Source of the DNA: Ruminococcus sp.
GTDB taxonomy: Bacteria; Bacillota; Clostridia; Lachnospirales; Lachnospiraceae
Length of the DNA stretch: 64,000 nucleotides
Direction of reading: 5' to 3'
NCBI GenBank assembly: GCA_020024635.1
Contig: JAHHTL010000007.1
Location: 1-64,000, forward strand
Every line of letters starts with the position of its first letter. Position 1 is the stretch's first letter. Below, piece after piece: positions 17,008 to 26,248 of this stretch. The position numbers and the translations under genes were made by a program. Below the pieces are notes generated by a model. It saw only the letters and a list, made by a program, of their open reading frames with translations, ran no database searches and was not told the DNA's origin.

Positions 17008-18297
17008 CTATCTTTCCTTTTCATATTGCTCAATACTTCGATCTGCTTTGAGCACAAACTCCTCTTCTGTTATTTGATTTTTGATTAATTTAGGGATATA
17101 TTCTCCAAATGTCTCTTCCTGCAAAACAGAATTCCATTTAACCTGATAATTGGGAATTATCTGACTTTTTTCTGTGTAAGCTTTCATATAATCATTCAAC
17201 AGTCTGGAATTATTTTCTGGTTTCATTTGCAAAACCTTTTCTTTTTGCTGAAGATTAAACATTGCACGATACTTTAAAAAAAGTGCTGCTCCTTTTTTTA
17301 CTTCTTCACTATATGTAGATACAATTGCCCAACCGAATGTTTCCGGGGATGAAATTAATTTATTTCCTGGAAATGGTGCAAAACGCATATCCTCTACTAC
17401 GGATGAAGGGATTTGATCTATCATCCAATATCCATTTGGAATCATAGCCACTTTCCCTGATACAAAATTTTGATAGGATACATCAAAATCATTATACATT
17501 GCATCCTCTGTCGTATATTGAAACAATCGCTTTAATGTATGTGCTAACTGAAAGCCATTTTCATTTTGATAAGATTCTGGGTATAAAGTATTGAGAAATT
17601 CTATCCCTCTTTGTGAGTCTGCCAATTCCGCAGTTGCAAAAAGCATAGGAGCCCAGGCGGTCCCTTCCGTATGTAAAGCCAGTGGAGTAATTCCATTATT
17701 CTTTAGTTTTTCACAGCAAGTCCAAAATTCTTCCCAAGTTTTTGGAAATTCTTCTATCCCCGCTTGTCTAAATAGTCGCTCATTCCAAAACACACCAGAA
17801 CATGAAAAAAATGCCGTACTTAATGGGGCTAGAAAAATACTTCCATTTGGTTCTGTACATGCCTGAAGTACTGAAGGTTCAATTATATTTCTCCATTCTT
17901 CATCTTCCTTAATATATGACGATAACTCTTCAATTCTTTGATCGTGGATCATCAGTTGATAATACGACGGAAGTAATCGAATTCCTGGGATAATAGCTGG
18001 AAGTTTATCTGTAACATTTAGTTTTTTTAAATTTGTACGATATTCCTCTTCCGTCTGAAGTACCCATTTCACATCGATATAGTACTTTTCCTTGTACCTT
18101 TTGTTAAACGCATTAATAACCTCTTCCTCATTCTTCTTTCCTGTACTTGGATCAATTGTCAAAATCACCGGAATCTTAATCTCTTTTTGATCTTTCTCGT
18201 TTTGAATATTTTTTTTACCCGAGCATCCTCCCAAAATCAAGGAAATAATTACGCTAAAAATTACTAGGCATTTTCTTTTAGATCTCATCCTTATCAT
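17008..18297 (-). CDS. second substrate-binding lipoprotein, probable sensory partner of the kinase
   Basis: About 429 aa. A signal peptide with lipobox LILGGC is followed by an SBP_bac_1-type fold (DLPAIIPGIR-like region, FPKTWEEFWTCCEKLKNNGITPLA). It is diverged from the MalE-like protein at 15597. Its gene overlaps the 3' end of the kinase gene and is not followed directly by permeases, so it probably presents ligand to the kinase rather than serving import. The exact start is uncertain: GTG 18303, ATG 18297 and ATG 18288 are all in frame and no ribosome-binding site is decisive. Confidence 0.82.
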   Translation of the reverse strand: MIRMRSKRKCLVIFSVIISLILGGCSGKKNIQNEKDQKEIKIPVILTIDPSTGKKNEEEVINAFNKRYKEKYYIDVKWVLQTEEEYRTNLKKLNVTDKLPAIIPGIRLLPSYYQLMIHDQRIEELSSYIKEDEEWRNIIEPSVLQACTEPNGSIFLAPLSTAFFSCSGVFWNERLFRQAGIEEFPKTWEEFWTCCEKLKNNGITPLALHTEGTAWAPMLFATAELADSQRGIEFLNTLYPESYQNENGFQLAHTLKRLFQYTTEDAMYNDFDVSYQNFVSGKVAMIPNGYWMIDQIPSSVVEDMRFAPFPGNKLISSPETFGWAIVSTYSEEVKKGAALFLKYRAMFNLQQKEKVLQMKPENNSRLLNDYMKAYTEKSQIIPNYQVKWNSVLQEETFGEYIPKLIKNQITEEEFVLKADRSIEQYEKER

Positions 18298-20053
18298 TCC
18301 CACTTTCTGGTAACTGTATTATGCATTTTGTACCGTTCTTTTGAAGTTCATAATAAAATTTAACTTCGTCTCCATATTTCAGCCGAAGTCTAGTTATAAT
18401 ATTTATCACTCCATATCCATGTTTTTTGTCTGGAAACACATTTTTTAATTCAACTATAGGAACTTCTGCTAATGCGTTTATTTTATCAGCTACTATTGGA
18501 TCAATGGAAGCCCCGTTATTGTACACGGAAAAAGTTAATCTAGATGAGATTTCTTTTACCTCAATCCGAATAAGTCCTCCTTCCTCTATTTCCGATAACC
18601 CATACTTTATAGCATTTTCAACTAAAGGTTGCAAAATTAATTTAAGAATCCATCTCTCTTTTTCTTTGATCTGACAGTCTATTTCATATTCAAATAAACC
18701 ACGATTGCGTATCTGTAAAATTTCCATATAACTTCGTACATTTTCCAGTTCATCTGCCACCGTTACAATATCATTTCCTTTGCTCAAGGATAATCGTAAA
18801 TATGTTGACAAAGACTGAATCATCTTCATAGTCGTTTTTTCTCCGTTAATCCTTGCTAACATATAAATCGTGTCAAGTGTATTGTATAAAAAATGGGGTT
18901 TGATTTGATTCATAAGCATATTTAATTCACTGGTCCGAAGTTCCTTTTCCTGTTTTTTTACTTCTTGCAACAGATTTTTTATATTATAGAGCATCTCATT
19001 GTATGAATTCCCTATTTTATCCAGCTCTGTATTTGTCTCGATATGAACGGTATGGGAAAAATCATTTCCATCAAATTGTTCCATTTCTTTGCTGATCATT
19101 AAAATCGGTTTTGTAAATTTCTTTGAAATATAAAAACTTATTTGTAATGCGATCAAGATCACAACAAAATAAATCCCCAGTAATACTAAAATAATTTGTA
19201 TCGTCCCATTATTTAACACATCGTTAGGTACTAAAGTATAGAGAATAAACCCGCTTTCTTTCTGACGATACGCTTGCAAGATTCCACCTTGCAAGCGTTC
19301 CCCATCTGTAATTATGCCCTTTCCTTTTGACTTTGATAACGCCAAAATTCTTTCTTTATCATGTACGTTTAAAGATATTTTTTTAGGATTAAATTGCATA
19401 CAAATCTGTCCATTGTTATCCAAAATTCCTATTATAATATCCTTTGTCTCTTTTTCCTGTTGCACTATTTTCTTTAAATATTGTTCCTCCATTTTGAAAA
19501 GAAGAATCCCCGGCTCATGCTTATATTCCATACTGTGAACATTACGTCCTATAAACAATGTTTTCTTTCCAGAATGAAATAAATCATCCTCTTGAAAAAT
19601 CCAATTTGTCTTTGCGTAATTGGATTGCAATTTTTCTTTTATTTTACTTTTCTCAAATTCCTCATATGGCAGTGCCGAATACGATTTTGTATATACATTT
19701 TGTTTATTATCTACATAGCAATACTCTGTTACATCATCAAGCTCTATATATGCAAAATACTTACTTAACGCGCTTTTTTCTTGTTCACTTAATTCCTCTG
19801 TTTGAAGACTTTTCTGAATATTTTTATCTGTAATACAGTTTGCCGTAACTTCTTCACTTTTTTTATAGAGACGGTCAAGATCAATCCCCATTTTTTCTGT
19901 CAAAAATTCATATTTATCTAAAACAACACCTGACATATTTTTACTCATATAAATCCAAACACCAATACTAGACAGCAATAGTGCCAACGCAAGTAACCCT
20001 ATGATGTTTAATAAAAATTTTCTTTGCAAACCTGATATTTTTTGTAATTTCAT
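18278..20053 (-). CDS. sensor histidine kinase, YesM/LytS type
   Basis: 591 aa. Membrane helices at about 13-35 and 284-306 enclose a roughly 250-residue extracellular sensor domain, followed by HAMP (about 307-365). The His-kinase motif QIKPHFLYNTLDTIYML carries H387, and the C-terminal HATPase domain holds the N-box PLVENAIKYGL and a G-box HGYGVINI. It autophosphorylates and passes phosphate to the response regulator encoded just upstream; the genes overlap by 4 bp. Its association with a binding lipoprotein suggests that it senses an extracellular sugar. Confidence 0.92.
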   Translation of the reverse strand: MKLQKISGLQRKFLLNIIGLLALALLLSSIGVWIYMSKNMSGVVLDKYEFLTEKMGIDLDRLYKKSEEVTANCITDKNIQKSLQTEELSEQEKSALSKYFAYIELDDVTEYCYVDNKQNVYTKSYSALPYEEFEKSKIKEKLQSNYAKTNWIFQEDDLFHSGKKTLFIGRNVHSMEYKHEPGILLFKMEEQYLKKIVQQEKETKDIIIGILDNNGQICMQFNPKKISLNVHDKERILALSKSKGKGIITDGERLQGGILQAYRQKESGFILYTLVPNDVLNNGTIQIILVLLGIYFVVILIALQISFYISKKFTKPILMISKEMEQFDGNDFSHTVHIETNTELDKIGNSYNEMLYNIKNLLQEVKKQEKELRTSELNMLMNQIKPHFLYNTLDTIYMLARINGEKTTMKMIQSLSTYLRLSLSKGNDIVTVADELENVRSYMEILQIRNRGLFEYEIDCQIKEKERWILKLILQPLVENAIKYGLSEIEEGGLIRIEVKEISSRLTFSVYNNGASIDPIVADKINALAEVPIVELKNVFPDKKHGYGVINIITRLRLKYGDEVKFYYELQKNGTKCIIQLPESGNDKDEI

Positions 20054-21639
20054 AAATGATGTTCCCTTTTATATTCACTTGGGAGTTTTCCAGTATACTC
20101 TTTAAACAAATGTGAAAAATAAGATGAATTCCCAATACCAACCTGTTCGCAAATGGTACCTATACTAACATTCCCTTCCTCTAAAAGTTTTTTTGCTCGT
20201 TCCATTCGACGTTTCATCAGGTATTTTTTGAAAGACAAATGAAATGTATTTTTAAATATTCGTCCAAAGTAAACGGAATTTAAATACACATGATTTGCCA
20301 CTGACACAATTGACAAATCTTCTTCATTCAAATGTGTCTCTATGTATGCAACTGCTTCTGACATATATTCTCTAAAAAATTTTGTTTCGTTTCCACATCC
20401 ACTGATTTTTCTTTGTTCAATCACGTTACACAAAATTTTATAACATACATCAACCGCTTTACCTGCTGTCAATCTTTGAATATTGGAATAATACTTTTGA
20501 TACTGATCTTGAAGTTCTTTTGTAATACCAGACGTATTTCTTAGCATACATTCTGTCTTTAACATCATTCTATGAATATCATGCATCTGTTCTTCTTCAT
20601 TCTGTGGCAAACCATAAATAAAATGAATAAATGCCTCTTTTAGCTCTTTAACATCATTTTTTCTTATTGCCGTTATAATCAATATTTCATGATCTTCAGA
20701 CGGATTCTTTTCCTCCTCTTCTAGGAATTCTTCCTGCATTGTAAATGCACTTGCTCCCGACATACAAGCCAGCTCGAATAATTTTGCCGCTTCATCATAC
20801 CCTTTTTTTATTCCTTCTATTCCCTTATATGGTTTTGCTATTGCTGCAACAACCGGATATTCATTTTCTTTTACCTTTTCAAAAATTTGTTTCACTTGAA
20901 TTACAGATCCGCTATTTTCAGCTTTTATGATAAATACACTCGCTTCCTCTTTGCCCTCAAAGATCCAATACAAAAATAATTCTTCAATATAACTCGTTAA
21001 TAATTGAATCATTGCATATTTTTTTTCTTCATAGTTCATCGAGTTTGTAATTTTATATGACAAATCCACATCTGTATATACTGCAATAAACTTGTCATTG
21101 GGATTTAAATTTGAATCTAATGTTTGAAATACTTTCTCCACCTTTTCCAGAGAAAGCTTGTTTTTTAAATATTTTTGAAGGATTCCCTTTAAGAAATCAT
21201 CTTTGTCTTTTACGATCAGATTTTCCCATTTTTCAAGTTTGTCTTCGTTCTCCATTTGACCAATGCAAAACTCATATGCACTCCCCATAGTTTCTCTTAA
21301 CTCTTCTTCGTTGATTGGCTTCAACAAATAGGCAAATGCACCAAGATCACACGCTTGTTTTGCATATTCAAAATCACGGTATGCACTTAGAACTACAAAA
21401 AGACTGTTGGATTCCTGTTTTCCAATTTCCTCCATCACCTGAAGTCCTGAAATTTTCTTCATCCTAATATCTGTTAAAACTACATTCGGTTTCTTTTCTT
21501 TTATGACCTGAATCGCTTGTTCTCCATCTCTAGCGCTGCCTACAACTTGAAACCCCATACTTTCCCAATCATATGTTTCTAATAAACCTTGTAATAAGAT
21601 GGGTTCGTCATCAACAATAACCAATTTCAGTAATTCCAT
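20050..21639 (-). CDS. response regulator with AraC-type DNA-binding domain, YesN type
   Basis: 529 aa from the ATG at 21639; a GTG at 21681 is also in frame. The receiver domain (about 1-120) has acidic residues DDE at 10-12, phosphoacceptor D57 (VLTDIRM) and the K of LLKPI. A central region of about 300 residues is of unknown function. Two C-terminal AraC-type HTH motifs follow (about 430-525; YLNSVYFGRIFKNTFHLSFKKYL and GIGNSSYFSHLFKEYTGKLPSEYK). It is probably the activator of the downstream transport and alpha-glucan operon (inference from order). Confidence 0.92.
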   Translation of the reverse strand: MELLKLVIVDDEPILLQGLLETYDWESMGFQVVGSARDGEQAIQVIKEKKPNVVLTDIRMKKISGLQVMEEIGKQESNSLFVVLSAYRDFEYAKQACDLGAFAYLLKPINEEELRETMGSAYEFCIGQMENEDKLEKWENLIVKDKDDFLKGILQKYLKNKLSLEKVEKVFQTLDSNLNPNDKFIAVYTDVDLSYKITNSMNYEEKKYAMIQLLTSYIEELFLYWIFEGKEEASVFIIKAENSGSVIQVKQIFEKVKENEYPVVAAIAKPYKGIEGIKKGYDEAAKLFELACMSGASAFTMQEEFLEEEEKNPSEDHEILIITAIRKNDVKELKEAFIHFIYGLPQNEEEQMHDIHRMMLKTECMLRNTSGITKELQDQYQKYYSNIQRLTAGKAVDVCYKILCNVIEQRKISGCGNETKFFREYMSEAVAYIETHLNEEDLSIVSVANHVYLNSVYFGRIFKNTFHLSFKKYLMKRRMERAKKLLEEGNVSIGTICEQVGIGNSSYFSHLFKEYTGKLPSEYKREHHL

Positions 21640-21673
21640 ATCGTTCGTGTCCCTACATCTTTCCATCACTTTT

Positions 21674-21690
21674 GTTTTCACACTGAAAAC
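21674..21690. promoter_or_regulatory. short palindrome upstream of the response-regulator gene
   Basis: GTTTTCACACTGAAAAC: 7-bp arms and a 3-bp centre, in the 78-bp gap between lspA and the response-regulator start. It may be an operator or a weak hairpin; no T-run follows. Confidence 0.3.
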
Positions 21691-21717
21691 ATAGCTACCC
21701 TAACTACTACATCATAA

Positions 21718-22191
21718 TCACTTTCTTTTTGTCGAAAAAATAGAAGCAACCCAAAGGATGAAAATTCCAATAAATAGAAAGAAATCGCTCAGATTATATG
21801 TAATATTCTCTATGTTTTTGTGTCTGCTTTTTCGTCCAATATAATCGGTCACATACCCTTTTGTACATCGGTCAATCGTATTTCCTATGGCTCCTGCTGT
21901 AAGAAGGGCAAACCCCATTTTTAGGAAATATTGTTTTTTCCTAATAAGCGTACGAAGAAACATCCCCAATACAAGTAGTGTCGCAACTATGGAGCTGTCC
22001 TTGACAAGTTTAGGGTGCTTTTCAAAGCAATTCAAACACATGCCTTTATTGTGTACATGTCTGAGAATAAACTTCGTCTTTCCTATAGGCCGTTCCTCTC
22101 CTTCTTTCATTCTTCTCTCTACATAATTTTTTAATATAAGATCACAAAGGAGTAGCCCAAAAGCTACTCCTAAAACTATAAGAATCTGCAT
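21718..22191 (-). CDS. lspA: signal peptidase II (lipoprotein signal peptidase)
   Basis: 157 aa with four predicted membrane helices. Catalytic aspartates lie in GAIGNTIDR and NLSDFFLFIG, matching the family motifs GNxxDR and N-x-A/S-D. It cleaves lipoprotein signal peptides after lipid attachment; the two binding proteins encoded downstream are among its possible substrates. The HNKGMCLNCF region carries extra cysteines. AAGGAG precedes the ATG, and 11 bp separate it from the zinc-ribbon gene upstream. Confidence 0.9.
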   Translation of the reverse strand: MQILIVLGVAFGLLLCDLILKNYVERRMKEGEERPIGKTKFILRHVHNKGMCLNCFEKHPKLVKDSSIVATLLVLGMFLRTLIRKKQYFLKMGFALLTAGAIGNTIDRCTKGYVTDYIGRKSRHKNIENITYNLSDFFLFIGIFILWVASIFSTKRK

Positions 22192-22202
22192 ACATTGTCT
22201 CC

Positions 22203-22796
22203 TTAGTCATCTAATAAATCAGATGCTTTTTTCGCTGTCTTTTCGCATACATCCTGCACAAAATCTGAAGTTTTTTCTTTTGCTTTATCGATGGCATCTT
22301 CTGCTTTGTCCTTTACTTCTTCTGCCTTGTCCATGACTTGGTCTACCATTCCTTCTGCTTTGCCCTTTACTTGTCCTGCAAAATCTTCTGCTGCGTCTTT
22401 TACTTTCTCTACGGCTTCTTCCATATCTTTTGAAAGTCTTTCTCCACAATATGGACAAAATCTGCTGTCTTTTTCTTTTGACACACTCTTGCCGCATGAG
22501 TGGCAGACTGTCATACCTTTTACATCTGAAATCTGCTTTTCATATTTTTGAATGCTCTCATATCTATTTTGAATCGCTTCACAGATATCTGCATATTCGG
22601 CACTTATGTCTTCTCCTTCCTGATAGTGTGCATATATTTTCTTTCCAAGCTCCATAAAATCTTCCTTATTGGCGCATTCTAAATTGCGGATCTGATTCTT
22701 AATTCGCGTAACCTCTACAGCATCTTCTGCTTTGGTTGTTACTTTTTCTGCTGTTTCTGCAATTTTCTGTCCTAAATCTTCAAAAAATGTTCTCAT
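22203..22796 (-). CDS. zinc-ribbon protein with amphipathic C-terminal repeats
   Basis: 197 aa. Helical N-terminal region (about 1-95), a zinc ribbon near 97-120 (VCHSCG ... FCPYCG), then a Lys/Glu/Asp/Ala-rich tail (about 125-195) with AEEVKDKAEDAIDKAKEK-like 11-residue periodicity resembling LEA or apolipoprotein-type amphipathic helices. No signal peptide or clear membrane helix is seen. I do not recognise a family of known function. Co-directional with lspA (11 bp). The tail may bind membrane surfaces or nucleic acid (speculative). Confidence 0.75.
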   Translation of the reverse strand: MRTFFEDLGQKIAETAEKVTTKAEDAVEVTRIKNQIRNLECANKEDFMELGKKIYAHYQEGEDISAEYADICEAIQNRYESIQKYEKQISDVKGMTVCHSCGKSVSKEKDSRFCPYCGERLSKDMEEAVEKVKDAAEDFAGQVKGKAEGMVDQVMDKAEEVKDKAEDAIDKAKEKTSDFVQDVCEKTAKKASDLLDD

Positions 22797-22946
22797 ATCT
22801 GTATTCTCCCTTCACAAATGATTCTAAGAAAAATCATACGCAGATTATCTGTTTATATACATTATAACCGATATCCCATTTTTTTGTTATTAAATCTTTT
22901 TAAACTTTCATATACTTTTAAAAAAAACTGAAAGGATTTACACTCT

Positions 22947-24647
22947 ATGGACCCTTTTGTTTGCAAAGAACGGATTCTTTCCGAAAACTATCGTGACTTT
23001 ATTGTATCCGATACCATTCCTTTTACACTCTCTGATATTTCTACGGAACAACTTTGTACACAAACTGCGGATTTTGGATATCGGTGCATTTTTATTTCTT
23101 CCATTTTAGCAGATCCGATCAATCTAAGCAGATTTAGTTACAATACGATTCCAAAATGTTACACTCTTTTAAGTCTTGAAACTTTAAGCAAAACTGGAAT
23201 TTCTCAAGTCCAAAACTTTCCAACGTTACAATTAAAAGGAAATGGGATATTGCTTGGATTTCTTGATACTGGAATTGATTACACAAATCCGGCATTTCAA
23301 AAGATCGATGGTTCCACCAGAATTGTGGGGATTTGGGATCAAACGATTCAAGATGGGCTTCCTCCCGATGGATTTGTATATGGCACGGAATACACTCAGG
23401 AATCCATTAACGTTGCTCTGAAACGCTCTGACCCTTTTTCTGTTGTTCCCTCAAAGGATGAACAAAGTCATGGAACCTATCTTGCTGGTGTAGCTGCCGG
23501 AAGCGGAAATGTAGAAGAACAATTTCTTGGGGCGGCTCCGGAAGCTTCCATTGCCATGGTAAAATTAAAACCAGCCAAACAATACTTGAAAAACTATTAT
23601 TATATTCCTGATGACACCCCTTGCTATCAGGAAACAGACATTCTCTTAGGTTTGAAATACTTAAATACTCTTGCTTCTAAATTAAATCTTCCACTTGTTA
23701 TCTGCATTGCTCTTGGCACAAATATGGGCGGACACACTAGCCTGAGTGCACTTTCCTATGCACTTGAAAACTATAGTCTCATGAATAGTCGAATTCCTGT
23801 AGTTGGATGTGGAAATGAAGCAGATCAAAGGCATCATTATTCATACGAACTAAAAAAAGACACTCCAAATTCTGTAGAAATCCGTGTCGGTGAAAACGTA
23901 GGTGGCTTTGTTATGGAATTATGGTCCAATCTTCCAAATCTTCTTTCCATAACCCTTACCTCTCCTTCCGGCGATACTTCCAATCCCATTCCAATTGAAA
24001 CAAGTGTTGCTTCTAACTATCAATTTATCCTAGATGGAACCAATGTTGAAATCACCTATCGTCTGATCATAGAACGAAGTTCCTCTGCAATGGTTTACTT
24101 TCGGTTCCAATCTCCCGCCGCGGGAATTTGGCGAGTGACCGTTACCCCACTACAGGCCATTACTGGTTTTTTTCATCTATGGCTTCCTGTACGTGAATTT
24201 CTAAGTGGAGAGGTCTATTTTTTAAACGCAAACCCAGATTGTACGATTACAGATCCAGGAAATACGATCGGACCCATTGTCGTTTCCTATTACGATGGTG
24301 GAACCAACGGTGTTGCATTAAGTTCTGGTCGGGGATACACACGAAATCAGCTGATTGTTCCTGATATTACTGCTCCCGGAATTAATATCAAAGGTCCCCT
24401 TCCAAATAACCGCTACGCAATACGCTCTGGATCTAGTGTCTCGGCCGCTCTTACTTCCGGGGCAGCTGCTCTACTTCTTGAGTGGGCAAGATATCAAATG
24501 GGAATCTCCAGAGTTGACTCCTATGAATTAAAAAGTCTTTTCATTTTAGGTGCCATCCGTCCATCTTCTATGACCTATCCCAACCAACTTTTTGGCTATG
24601 GACAATTAAATCTATTTAATACCTTTAACGAAATCCGAAATCTTTAA
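22947..24647 (+). CDS. S8-family subtilisin-like serine protease, Csp-like
   Basis: 566 aa. The catalytic triad is present: D107 (GFLDTGID), H175 (SHGTYLAG) and S497 in GSSVSAA. A prodomain-like segment of about 95 residues precedes the catalytic domain, with no standard signal peptide, and a beta-rich jelly-roll-like insert lies between about 300 and 430. This layout resembles CspB-type clostridial proteases that process the cortex hydrolase SleC during germination. A germination role here is inference; similar proteases occur in several copies in related genomes. It is monocistronic and divergent from the zinc-ribbon gene. Confidence 0.88.
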   Translation: MDPFVCKERILSENYRDFIVSDTIPFTLSDISTEQLCTQTADFGYRCIFISSILADPINLSRFSYNTIPKCYTLLSLETLSKTGISQVQNFPTLQLKGNGILLGFLDTGIDYTNPAFQKIDGSTRIVGIWDQTIQDGLPPDGFVYGTEYTQESINVALKRSDPFSVVPSKDEQSHGTYLAGVAAGSGNVEEQFLGAAPEASIAMVKLKPAKQYLKNYYYIPDDTPCYQETDILLGLKYLNTLASKLNLPLVICIALGTNMGGHTSLSALSYALENYSLMNSRIPVVGCGNEADQRHHYSYELKKDTPNSVEIRVGENVGGFVMELWSNLPNLLSITLTSPSGDTSNPIPIETSVASNYQFILDGTNVEITYRLIIERSSSAMVYFRFQSPAAGIWRVTVTPLQAITGFFHLWLPVREFLSGEVYFLNANPDCTITDPGNTIGPIVVSYYDGGTNGVALSSGRGYTRNQLIVPDITAPGINIKGPLPNNRYAIRSGSSVSAALTSGAAALLLEWARYQMGISRVDSYELKSLFILGAIRPSSMTYPNQLFGYGQLNLFNTFNEIRNL

Positions 24648-24654
24648 CAGGAAA

Positions 24655-24707
24655 AAACCGCTTTCACCAGTTGCTGTAATCCTTTACAGGCAACTTGAAA
24701 ACGGTTT
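24655..24707 (-). terminator. terminator between the subtilase and the ClpX-like gene
   Basis: Imperfect long stem: AAACCGCTTTCACCAGTTGC (24655-24674) with the complement ending 24707, plus an inner TGTAA/TTACA pair. On the minus strand six Ts follow the stem, so it ends the ClpX-like gene; it may also stop the protease transcript. Confidence 0.75.
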
Positions 24708-24712
24708 GATCC

Positions 24713-26173
24713 TTAGGAAAGAAGCGGGGTTGACTGTCCTCGAAGTTCTATGATCGGCCCACCTGTTCCCTCAATGTATTCTTTTGTAATCGTCACTTGC
24801 CCGATGTTGTCATCTTTTGGAATCTCATACATAATATCGAGCATAAATTCTTCAATGATCGCACGAAGCGCTCTAGCTCCTGTCTCTTTTTTCATAGCCT
24901 TTTTGGCGATTGCTTCTAGCGCTTCATCATTGAAGATTAAATTCACCTCATCCAACGCAAGTAGTTTCTTGTATTGTTTTAAAATCGCATTTTTCGGTTC
25001 TTTTAAAATCTTAACTAACATGTCCTGATCAAGACCTTTTAATGTAAAGATAATCGGAAGACGACCAATAAACTCCGGAATCAACCCAAAGGAGCGAAGA
25101 TCTTCCACTGTTACTTTCTCTAAAATATTCTTGTCATGTTCGTATTTATCTTTTAATTCTGCATTAAATCCAATAGATGTCTTATGGGATAAACGCTCTA
25201 CAATAATTTCATTAAGTCCTGGAAATGCTCCGCCACAAATAAATAAAATGTTCTTTGTGTTCACTGTCGTGAGGGGTACCATAGCATTTTTGCTATTTGC
25301 TCCTACTGGAACTTCCACTTCACTTCCTTCCAGTAATTTCAACAGTCCTTGCTGAACAGACTCTCCACTTACATCTCTTTGACTTGAATTTTTCTTCTTG
25401 GCAATCTTATCTATCTCATCTATAAAAATAATTCCATTTTCTGCACGCTCAACATCATTATCTGCTGCTGCGAGAAGTTTAGAAACGACACTTTCAATAT
25501 CATCCCCAATATATCCGGCCTCTGTCAATGATGTGGCATCTGTAATAGCCAGTGGTACATCTAAGAGTTTTGCAAGTGTCTTTACCAGATAGGTCTTTCC
25601 ACTTCCTGTTGGTCCAATCATAAGCATATTTGACTTTTCTATCTCAATATCATCCATCGTGTTTGTCGCTACACGTTTATAATGATTGTAAACTGCGACG
25701 GAAATGGCTTTTTTAGCGTACTCCTGCCCAACTACATACTCGTCTAAACGTGCTTTTATTTTATGTGGCGCCGGAATATTTTTTAAATCGAGTGTCTTAT
25801 ATTCTTTTGGTTTTTCTTTTTTCTTCTTCACTTTCTGTTGCTTTGGTACCATATTTTCCAAATCAGACATATTTAAAAACTGAACCCCCGGAATATTCAT
25901 TAACTTACTAAAATCCATGGAGCCGTTCATCATCGTATCAAAGCTTTTCTGCATACAATCCGGGCATACCGTAAGATTATTCGGAAGTTCGATCATCTTT
26001 CCGGTCACACTTTCCGGTCGATGGCAGATCATGCAAAATTTCTCGTATCCGTCATCCTCCTCTTTCGTATGTGCTGTCTTTTCTTCCTTTTTATCTTCTA
26101 CAATACCGTTAACAATCTCCGATTCATTTTCTTTTACATCGGATTCATCTATAATAAAATCTTTATCTGACAT
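24713..26173 (-). CDS. ClpX-type AAA+ unfoldase with extended N-terminus
   Basis: 486 aa, against about 420 for ClpX. An acidic extension of about 45 residues precedes a four-Cys zinc finger (C47, C50, C70, C73) and a Lys-rich linker (about 110-125). The AAA+ core has Walker A GPTGSGKT near 187-194, pore loop GYIG near 220-223 and Walker B IIFIDEID near 248-255. The ClpP-docking IGF loop is kept (334-336), and sensor 2 reads GARALR. It unfolds proteins for ClpP. It is not next to clpP, tig or lon, so it may be a second ClpX; I cannot tell from this window. It has its own promoter. Confidence 0.88.
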   Translation of the reverse strand: MSDKDFIIDESDVKENESEIVNGIVEDKKEEKTAHTKEEDDGYEKFCMICHRPESVTGKMIELPNNLTVCPDCMQKSFDTMMNGSMDFSKLMNIPGVQFLNMSDLENMVPKQQKVKKKKEKPKEYKTLDLKNIPAPHKIKARLDEYVVGQEYAKKAISVAVYNHYKRVATNTMDDIEIEKSNMLMIGPTGSGKTYLVKTLAKLLDVPLAITDATSLTEAGYIGDDIESVVSKLLAAADNDVERAENGIIFIDEIDKIAKKKNSSQRDVSGESVQQGLLKLLEGSEVEVPVGANSKNAMVPLTTVNTKNILFICGGAFPGLNEIIVERLSHKTSIGFNAELKDKYEHDKNILEKVTVEDLRSFGLIPEFIGRLPIIFTLKGLDQDMLVKILKEPKNAILKQYKKLLALDEVNLIFNDEALEAIAKKAMKKETGARALRAIIEEFMLDIMYEIPKDDNIGQVTITKEYIEGTGGPIIELRGQSTPLLS

Positions 26174-26208
26174 TTTGTTCCCTTCTTTCGTTTAAAGTAT
26201 TGTAATAC

Positions 26209-26237
26209 ATTATAACGCAATTTTTTCCTGTATACAA
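26209..26237 (-). promoter_or_regulatory. sigma-A promoter of the ClpX-like gene
   Basis: -35 TTGTAT (26232-26237), 17-bp spacer, -10 TATAAT (26209-26214) on the minus strand, about 36 bp from the start codon. Confidence 0.6.
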
Positions 26238-26248
26238 ATAAAGTTTTT

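Noticed and set aside
24690..24705. CcpA cre-like word (TGAAAACGGTTTGA)
   Set aside because: It lies inside the terminator stem after the subtilase, not in a promoter, and the resemblance comes from the stem sequence.
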